This document shows, piece by piece, positions 5,749 to 9,847 of a stretch of DNA of 9,847 nucleotides; position 1 is the first letter of the stretch, and every line of letters begins with the position of its first letter. The DNA is from Sphingomonadales bacterium. Its GTDB lineage: Bacteria > Pseudomonadota > Alphaproteobacteria > Sphingomonadales > Sphingomonadaceae. Below the pieces are notes generated by a model. That model was not told where the DNA came from and searched no databases. It was given only the letters and a program-made list of their open reading frames with translations. The position numbers and the translations under genes were made by a program. The stretch covers positions 1 through 9,847 of the forward strand of contig JANYCM010000028.1 in the NCBI GenBank assembly GCA_025360285.1. Reading direction: 5' to 3'.

Positions 5749-5794
5749 GACAACATTGTCGGCGACTGAGACAGCCGATGCAATGCCGGCCGGA

Positions 5795-7213
5795 TTAATC
5801 CCCGGTCAGGATGCGATCGACCAGTTGCTTCACCGTTGGCACAAAGCCGTTTGAATAGAAGGGGTCCTTGGCGAAACGAAACGCCGAATGGCCGCCAAAG
5901 ACCAGATTCTGCTCGGTATCGCCGCCATGGACGACATCCTGCAACGTCTTCTGGATGCAGAAGCTGCGCGGATCGGCGAGGCGCCCGGTGGTGTTGGTCT
6001 CGCTGTCGGCCCAGCTTGAGAAGGCGCATTGCGACAGGCAACCCATGCAATCCGACTGGTCCTGGCGGATGACGGCCTTTTCGGCCGCCGTGACGAATAC
6101 CAGCGTATTGTCGGGGGTCTTCAATGCTTCGGTGAAGCCGGCGCCAAACCATTCGCGGGCGTGCAGCAGGTCGTCGCGGGTGACATAGTAGTTTTTCCGG
6201 CCGACCCCGACATCGAGCAGGAACTGGTGATCGCCGGTTGCCGCCGTGGAAAAGGCGATCTGGCGTTCCGACCGCGCTTCCAGGTTGCGCAAGAAGGGAT
6301 TGCGCACCGCGCTGGAGTAAAAGCCGGTCGGCGAGAATTTGTGCAGCAGGATATCGCCTTCCTGCAACGTCATCAGCCGCTGTTTCCAGGCATCGGGAAT
6401 GGGACTTTCCTGGGTCAGCAGCGGCCGCGTACCGAACTGGAAAACGATCTGGCCGAGTTCGGGATTATCGAGCCAGTCGGTCCATTCGCGCAGCGCCCAG
6501 ACGCCGCCGGCCATGACAATCGGCACCGAATCGGGGATGCCCGATTCGCGCATAGTGGCGCGCAGGTCCCGTACCCTGGGGTAAGGATCCTGCGGGCTGC
6601 GCGGGTCTTCGGCGTTCGACAGGCCGTTGTGACCGCCGGCGAGCCAGGGATCTTCATAAACGACAGCGCCCAGCCATTCGGCCGCCTTGGAATAAGCGCG
6701 CTTCCATAGCGCGCGAAACGCCCGGGCGCTGCTGATGATCGGGTAATAATGCACACCGTGGTGCGCGGCGATTTCGGACAGTTTGTAGGGCATGCCGGCG
6801 CCGCAGGTGACACCATTGACCAGGCCGCGGGTGCGTTCCAGCACGCCGGTCAGCACGCGCTGCGCCCCGCCCATTTCCCACAATACGTTGATGTTGAGCG
6901 CCCCGAGCCCGCGTGACAGTTCCGACGACGCCATTTCATAGGCACGCTGCACCTGCTGCACGGCGCCTTCGATGGCATATTCGACCAGTTCCTCATGGCG
7001 TTCGCGCCGGCTTAGCTTGCGATAGATCTGCGGGATTATCCGACCCGTCGGATCATAGCTGTCGGCATTGACCGCCGATATGGTGCCGACGCCACCGGCC
7101 AGCGCCCAGGCGCCCGATGACAGATGGTTGGTGGCGGCAACGCCCTTGCCGCCTTCGACCAGCGGCCAGACCTCCCGGCCGCCCATCGACAACATTTTCA
7201 ATCCGCTCAGCAT
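5795..7213 (-). CDS. Nitronate monooxygenase-like FMN flavoprotein with C-terminal Cys cluster
   Basis: A 472-residue protein of the nitronate monooxygenase/2-nitropropane dioxygenase family, (beta/alpha)8 FMN enzymes that oxidise alkyl nitronates. It begins GGREVWPLVEGGKGVA, continues with NGVTCGAGMPYKL, then AGGHNG, where His195 matches the catalytic-base position of the family. VPIVMAGGVWA and VFQFGTRPLLTQES fit the phosphate-binding strands. It is longer than the classical enzymes of about 330-380 residues. The extra C-terminal part holds DCMGCLSQC (Cys389, Cys392, Cys396) and Cys419, a pattern suggesting an iron-sulfur site. The ATG at 7213 is chosen because upstream codons back to 7348 look noncoding. 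ATG 7195 is an alternative. The 109-base gap before it contains an inverted repeat and may hold its promoter. The physiological substrate is unknown, and enoyl reductase-like activity is possible. Confidence 0.85.
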   Translation of the reverse strand: MLSGLKMLSMGGREVWPLVEGGKGVAATNHLSSGAWALAGGVGTISAVNADSYDPTGRIIPQIYRKLSRRERHEELVEYAIEGAVQQVQRAYEMASSELSRGLGALNINVLWEMGGAQRVLTGVLERTRGLVNGVTCGAGMPYKLSEIAAHHGVHYYPIISSARAFRALWKRAYSKAAEWLGAVVYEDPWLAGGHNGLSNAEDPRSPQDPYPRVRDLRATMRESGIPDSVPIVMAGGVWALREWTDWLDNPELGQIVFQFGTRPLLTQESPIPDAWKQRLMTLQEGDILLHKFSPTGFYSSAVRNPFLRNLEARSERQIAFSTAATGDHQFLLDVGVGRKNYYVTRDDLLHAREWFGAGFTEALKTPDNTLVFVTAAEKAVIRQDQSDCMGCLSQCAFSSWADSETNTTGRLADPRSFCIQKTLQDVVHGGDTEQNLVFGGHSAFRFAKDPFYSNGFVPTVKQLVDRILTGD

Positions 7214-7284
7214 CGCATATCCGATCGACCGCCAGGCGCCCCCGCGCCCGAATCTGCGCGCTATACGCCGGTATGATGACGAAA

Positions 7285-7300
7285 GTGCAAGCAATTGCAC
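7285..7300. promoter_or_regulatory. Inverted repeat GTGCAA-N4-TTGCAC upstream of the nitronate monooxygenase-like gene
   Basis: A perfect 6-4-6 dyad lies 72 bases before the ATG at 7213, in the gap between the MFS transporter stop and that gene. On the minus strand TTGCAC (7290-7285) could serve as a -35 box, with TATAGC further downstream at wide spacing (19 bases). A repressor operator overlapping a promoter is possible. No cognate regulator is adjacent. A weaker GGCGG-N6-CCGCC repeat sits beside it at 7304-7319. Confidence 0.35.
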
Positions 7301-7322
7301 GCAGGCGGGACGATCCGCCCCA

Positions 7323-8714
7323 TCATTCCGGCAGGTGGCGGCCGCCACCGCGTACTAAGAACAGCGCGGTCAGCCCGACCGCCAACATCGCGATGATCGG
7401 CATCATGCCCGCCGCCTGGGTCTTGCCGATGCGGGTGCCCAGTTCGACAAGCAATGGCCCCAGCCACATGGTGCAGGTGCCCGACAGTGCATAAAGCCCG
7501 AAGAACACACCCATGCCGTCGCGCGGCGCCACCCGCGTCAGCAGTGTGCGTGACGAGGCATAGGCGGCGGTAACGGTAATGGCGATCAGGCAACCGAGCC
7601 CCAGGAACAGGATTTCGGGCAGGGTGGTAAACATTGGCCCCTGCCACAGCGGCGGCCCGGACCAGGGCTGGTACAGGATATGATCAGGCGCCGTGCCCAA
7701 CACCAGTATTTCGGCAATGATCAACAGCGTCAGTTCGAGCTTCAGCGCCAGCTTGGGCCCCAGCCGCGTATCGAGCACCCCGGCAAGCAGGCCGCCAGCG
7801 ACGGCGGCAATCGACAGGATGATGCCGTATCCGAGCATTTGCAGCGTTGCCCAATGCATCACGCCGGCAGCGTAAAGCCCGGAAAACACCAGGATCGCCG
7901 TCAGGCCATCAGTGTAGATCATTCGCGCCAGCAGGAACAACAGCGCGTCGCGGTGGCCGCGAACACCGCGAAACAGCCCGACCAGGTCACCGGCCCCGGC
8001 GCGAAAGGCAGCGCCGATCGACAATCCGCTGGGCTTGTCATCGGCCACACGGAAAAACAGCGGCAGGCTGCCCAGCGCCATGGCGACGGCGACGATCAAC
8101 GTGGTGATGCGATCGGGTTCGCCCTTCGCCGGGTCAAGTCCCCACAACGGCGCCGCCGGCAGCCAGCCCCAATCGACCCTGCCGGGCAATGCAAAGGCGA
8201 ACAGCACGGCGACCAGCATGGCCACCGAAACGGCATTGCCCCCGGCCAGCGCCTGGCCGGAGGCGCGCGCCGCCCCGGCCATACCGGCGGCCGGGATCAG
8301 CAGCGCGTTGTGGAGCATCTCGTGATAGGCGAACAGCGCGGTGATGCCGGCAAAGATCGCCACCATCGCGGGTTGCGGCAGGCCGCCACCGGGAACGGCG
8401 AACCACAGGCTCGCGATGGCCAGCACCAGTACAGCGATGACGCCGGCCAGCCAGGGCTTGCGCCGACCCAGCCGATCGACCATCGCGCCGAGCAGCGGTG
8501 CTGTCGCCATGACGACCCAGCCGCCCCATTTGTTGGCCGACGCAACGAGCGCCTGGCCCTGCACCGGATCACCAACCACACGCGTCACATAGTAGGGCGC
8601 AAAGATATAGATGGCGATGATGATGACATAGGGATCTCGCACCGCCTGGGCGAGCACCCAGGCATTGGCGGCGCGGCGCGTTGCCGATGGCGCTACCGGC
8701 ACGGTAACCACCAT
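7323..8714 (-). CDS. MFS transporter, UMF1/Atg22-like
   Basis: A 463-residue inner-membrane transporter with about 12 hydrophobic segments. The early stretch DPYVIIIAIYIFAPYYVTRV (27-46) and GQALVASANKWGG resemble the bacterial UMF1 (Atg22-like) branch of the major facilitator superfamily. GAMVDRLGRRK (76-86) is the conserved loop between helices 2 and 3. YHEMLHNALLIP and LARMIYTDGLTAILVFSGLY are also family-like. The substrate is unknown. Fungal Atg22 exports amino acids from the vacuole, but that cannot be assumed here. The ATG at 8714 is taken as start because the frame upstream to 8867 is charged and noncoding in character and runs through the divergent intergenic region. However, the only strong Shine-Dalgarno sequence (GGGGAGG, 8750-8744) lies 29 bases upstream of it. 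It may be co-transcribed with the nitronate monooxygenase-like gene 109 bases downstream. Confidence 0.82.
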   Translation of the reverse strand: MVVTVPVAPSATRRAANAWVLAQAVRDPYVIIIAIYIFAPYYVTRVVGDPVQGQALVASANKWGGWVVMATAPLLGAMVDRLGRRKPWLAGVIAVLVLAIASLWFAVPGGGLPQPAMVAIFAGITALFAYHEMLHNALLIPAAGMAGAARASGQALAGGNAVSVAMLVAVLFAFALPGRVDWGWLPAAPLWGLDPAKGEPDRITTLIVAVAMALGSLPLFFRVADDKPSGLSIGAAFRAGAGDLVGLFRGVRGHRDALLFLLARMIYTDGLTAILVFSGLYAAGVMHWATLQMLGYGIILSIAAVAGGLLAGVLDTRLGPKLALKLELTLLIIAEILVLGTAPDHILYQPWSGPPLWQGPMFTTLPEILFLGLGCLIAITVTAAYASSRTLLTRVAPRDGMGVFFGLYALSGTCTMWLGPLLVELGTRIGKTQAAGMMPIIAMLAVGLTALFLVRGGGRHLPE

Positions 8715-8782
8715 GTCAGGTGCAATGATCGTGGCGATAACCGCCTCCCCATGTGCGAATCGGCGCTTTTGGCGCGCCTTGC

Positions 8783-8795
8783 CGGCATCATGCCG
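8783..8795. promoter_or_regulatory. Dyad CGGCAT-C-ATGCCG between divergent MFS and ModE-like genes
   Basis: A perfect 6-1-6 inverted repeat sits about midway in the 169-base divergent gap (8715-8883). A 12-base palindrome, CCGCCATGGCGG, lies at 8821-8832 in the same gap. Either could be an operator, for example for the adjacent ModE-like protein, but GC-rich palindromes are common in this DNA. No confident promoter box was found in the gap. Confidence 0.25.
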
Positions 8796-8883
8796 ATTGC
8801 CGGGCGCGGCGCAATGGTCGCCGCCATGGCGGGTGCCGGTGGTTTTGCTTCCCCGTCGCCGCGGCAAACCCTATTGAGGCGGC

Positions 8884-9249
8884 ATGAGCGAACCCCATCT
8901 CGGGCTGACCCTGCGGCTGCACGTCGGCGGCGCGATCGCCCTCGGCCCCGGCAAGGCCGATCTGCTGACCGGCATCGCCGCCACCGGGTCAATTTCGGCT
9001 GCGGCGCGCACCATGGGCCTCAGCTATCGCCGGGCCTGGCGGCTCGTTGAAACCATGAATCGTGCCTTTTCGTCGCCGCTGGTCACCACCAGCAAGGGTG
9101 GTCCGGGTGGCGGCGGGGCCGTGCTGACGGCGCTGGGCAGCACCATTCTCGACGATTACCGCGCCACGGTGGCGGCGGCAGGCGCGGCGGCGGCGCCGGG
9201 CGCCGCCGCCTTGCTGGCGCATTTGCGGCTTGCAGGAGTGATGCCATGA
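8884..9249 (+). CDS. ModE-type winged helix-turn-helix protein without molybdate-binding domain
   Basis: A 121-residue DNA-binding protein matching the N-terminal LysR-like winged helix of the molybdenum regulator ModE. LGPGKADLLTGIAATGSISA (20-39) leads into AARTMGLSYRRAWRLVETMN (40-59, the helix-turn-helix), then the wing region VTTSKGGPGGGGAVLTALG (67-85) and an alanine-rich helical end. The C-terminal molybdate-binding (Mop/TOBE) domains of full ModE, about 260 residues, are absent, so molybdate sensing is not implied. The ATG at 8884 has GAGG four to five bases upstream. The stop TGA (9247-9249) overlaps the ATG of edd (9246), so the two are translationally coupled. It may regulate edd, its own promoter or the divergent transporter (inference). 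Confidence 0.87.
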   Translation: MSEPHLGLTLRLHVGGAIALGPGKADLLTGIAATGSISAAARTMGLSYRRAWRLVETMNRAFSSPLVTTSKGGPGGGGAVLTALGSTILDDYRATVAAAGAAAAPGAAALLAHLRLAGVMP

Positions 9250-9847
9250 CCGAAATCCACCCCGTCGTTGCCGCCGTTACCCAGCGGATTATCACCCGGT
9301 CCGGCCCCGGCCGCCGCGCCTATCTCGATTTCATCGCGAGGCAGGGAGAGGCGGGCACGGCGCGCGGCAATCTTTCCTGCGGGAACCTTGCCCACGGCTT
9401 TGCTGCCGCCGGCGATGACAAGCGCGTCATCCGCGCCGGCGGCGCCATGAACATCGGCATCGTCACAGCCTATAATGATATGTTGTCGGCGCATCAGCCC
9501 TATGGCCGCTACCCCGAGCAGATCAAGCTGTTCGCCCGCGAAGTCGGCGCGACGGCGCAGGTGGCCGGCGGCGTGCCAGCGATGTGCGATGGCGTGACGC
9601 AGGGCCAGGCCGGCATGGATCTGTCGTTGAACAGCCGCGACAATATCGCCATGGGCACCGCCATCGCGCTCAGCCACGCCATGTTTGAAGGCGTTGCGCT
9701 GCTCGGCATCTGCGACAAGATCGTCCCCGGCCTGCTTATCGGCGCGCTGCGTTTTGGCCATCTGCCGGCGATGTTCGTGCCGGCCGGACCGATGCCATCG
9801 GGACTGCCCAACAAGGAAAAGGCCCGCGTCCGCCAACTCTATGCCGA
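9246..9847 (+). CDS. edd: Phosphogluconate dehydratase (6-phosphogluconate dehydratase), N-terminal part
   Basis: The first 200 residues of an enzyme of roughly 600, cut by the window edge. Edd dehydrates 6-phosphogluconate to 2-keto-3-deoxy-6-phosphogluconate, the first committed step of the Entner-Doudoroff pathway, in the cytosol. Family features are SCGNLAHGFAAA, NIGIVTAYNDMLSAHQPY, GGVPAMCDGVTQGQAGMDLS (108-127) and LLGICDKIVPGLLIGAL (152-168). Cys156 in GICDK matches an iron-sulfur cluster ligand of the ILVD/EDD family. The second expected ligand would lie beyond the window. The opening MTEIHPVVAAVTQRIITRS is typical of Edd rather than dihydroxyacid dehydratase. The ATG overlaps the ModE-like stop (ATGA). 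The ribosome site is within that gene (GCAGGAG, 9232-9238). Confidence 0.95.
   Translation, partial: MTEIHPVVAAVTQRIITRSGPGRRAYLDFIARQGEAGTARGNLSCGNLAHGFAAAGDDKRVIRAGGAMNIGIVTAYNDMLSAHQPYGRYPEQIKLFAREVGATAQVAGGVPAMCDGVTQGQAGMDLSLNSRDNIAMGTAIALSHAMFEGVALLGICDKIVPGLLIGALRFGHLPAMFVPAGPMPSGLPNKEKARVRQLYA

Noticed and set aside
7304..7319. GGCGG-N6-CCGCC as a terminator of the MFS gene
   Set aside because: The stem is only 5 bp and no T-run follows on the minus strand, so termination is not supported.
8704..8729. GTAACC on the plus strand as a third sigma-F promoter
   Set aside because: After a 16-base spacer the sequence is TGAT, not CGAA, and the -35-like half falls inside the start of the MFS coding region.
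8715..8867. Longer N-terminus for the MFS transporter from 8867
   Set aside because: The extra 51 residues are basic and unlike a transporter start, and they would fill nearly all of the divergent intergenic region.
7680..9050. A 456-codon open frame on the plus strand
   Set aside because: It lies antisense to the MFS transporter, is rich in Arg, Gln, His and Gly with no recognisable domain, and is explained by GC-rich codon bias in the real gene.

Overview
High-GC bacterial DNA that most resembles an alphaproteobacterium, probably of the order Sphingomonadales. This is inferred from base composition, the Entner-Doudoroff gene edd, an ECF sigma factor paired with a DUF1109/NrsF-type anti-sigma factor, and a long nitronate monooxygenase-like protein. 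No RNA gene, insertion sequence, CRISPR array or phage gene was found.

Layout. Positions 1-83 (minus) hold the signal-peptide end of an exported protein that runs off the window. Divergent from it, 130-1131 (+) encodes an NAD(P)-dependent 2-hydroxyacid dehydrogenase of the glyoxylate/hydroxypyruvate reductase type. Then come two small exported-protein genes on the plus strand: a DUF1223 thioredoxin-like protein with a CSSC motif (1256-1948), and an 83-residue Met/Asp-rich protein built from M-x-x-D-x pentapeptides (2071-2322). A strong intrinsic terminator follows at 2351-2384. Facing them on the minus strand is a tight three-gene operon: ECF sigma factor (4512-3964), DUF1109/NrsF-like anti-sigma factor (3977-3306) and AraC-family regulator (3300-2404). 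Further upstream on the minus strand is the series MFS transporter (8714-7323), nitronate monooxygenase-like protein (7213-5795), MgtC/SapB-like membrane protein (5748-5290) and ParB-like protein (5293-4682). Divergent from the MFS gene are a short ModE-type DNA-binding protein (8884-9249) and, overlapping it by 4 bases, the start of edd (9246 to the window end).

The most informative signal is a pair of exact promoter matches, GTAACC-N16-CGAA. One lies before the sigma operon (minus, 4664-4639) and one before the DUF1223 gene (plus, 1192-1217). As I recall it, this is the consensus of Caulobacter crescentus sigma-F, which is also controlled by a DUF1109 protein and responds to heavy-metal stress. 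The anti-sigma protein here has exactly two cysteines, 50 residues apart. The likely picture is an autoregulated envelope stress circuit. A membrane cysteine sensor would release the sigma factor, which then drives its own operon, including the AraC regulator, and at least one periplasmic effector with a Cys pair, probably along with the Met/Asp-rich protein downstream.

The other genes look like ordinary metabolism and transport. Two of them have unusual features: a four-cysteine iron-sulfur-like motif in the nitronate monooxygenase-like protein, and a ModE-like regulator translationally coupled to edd.
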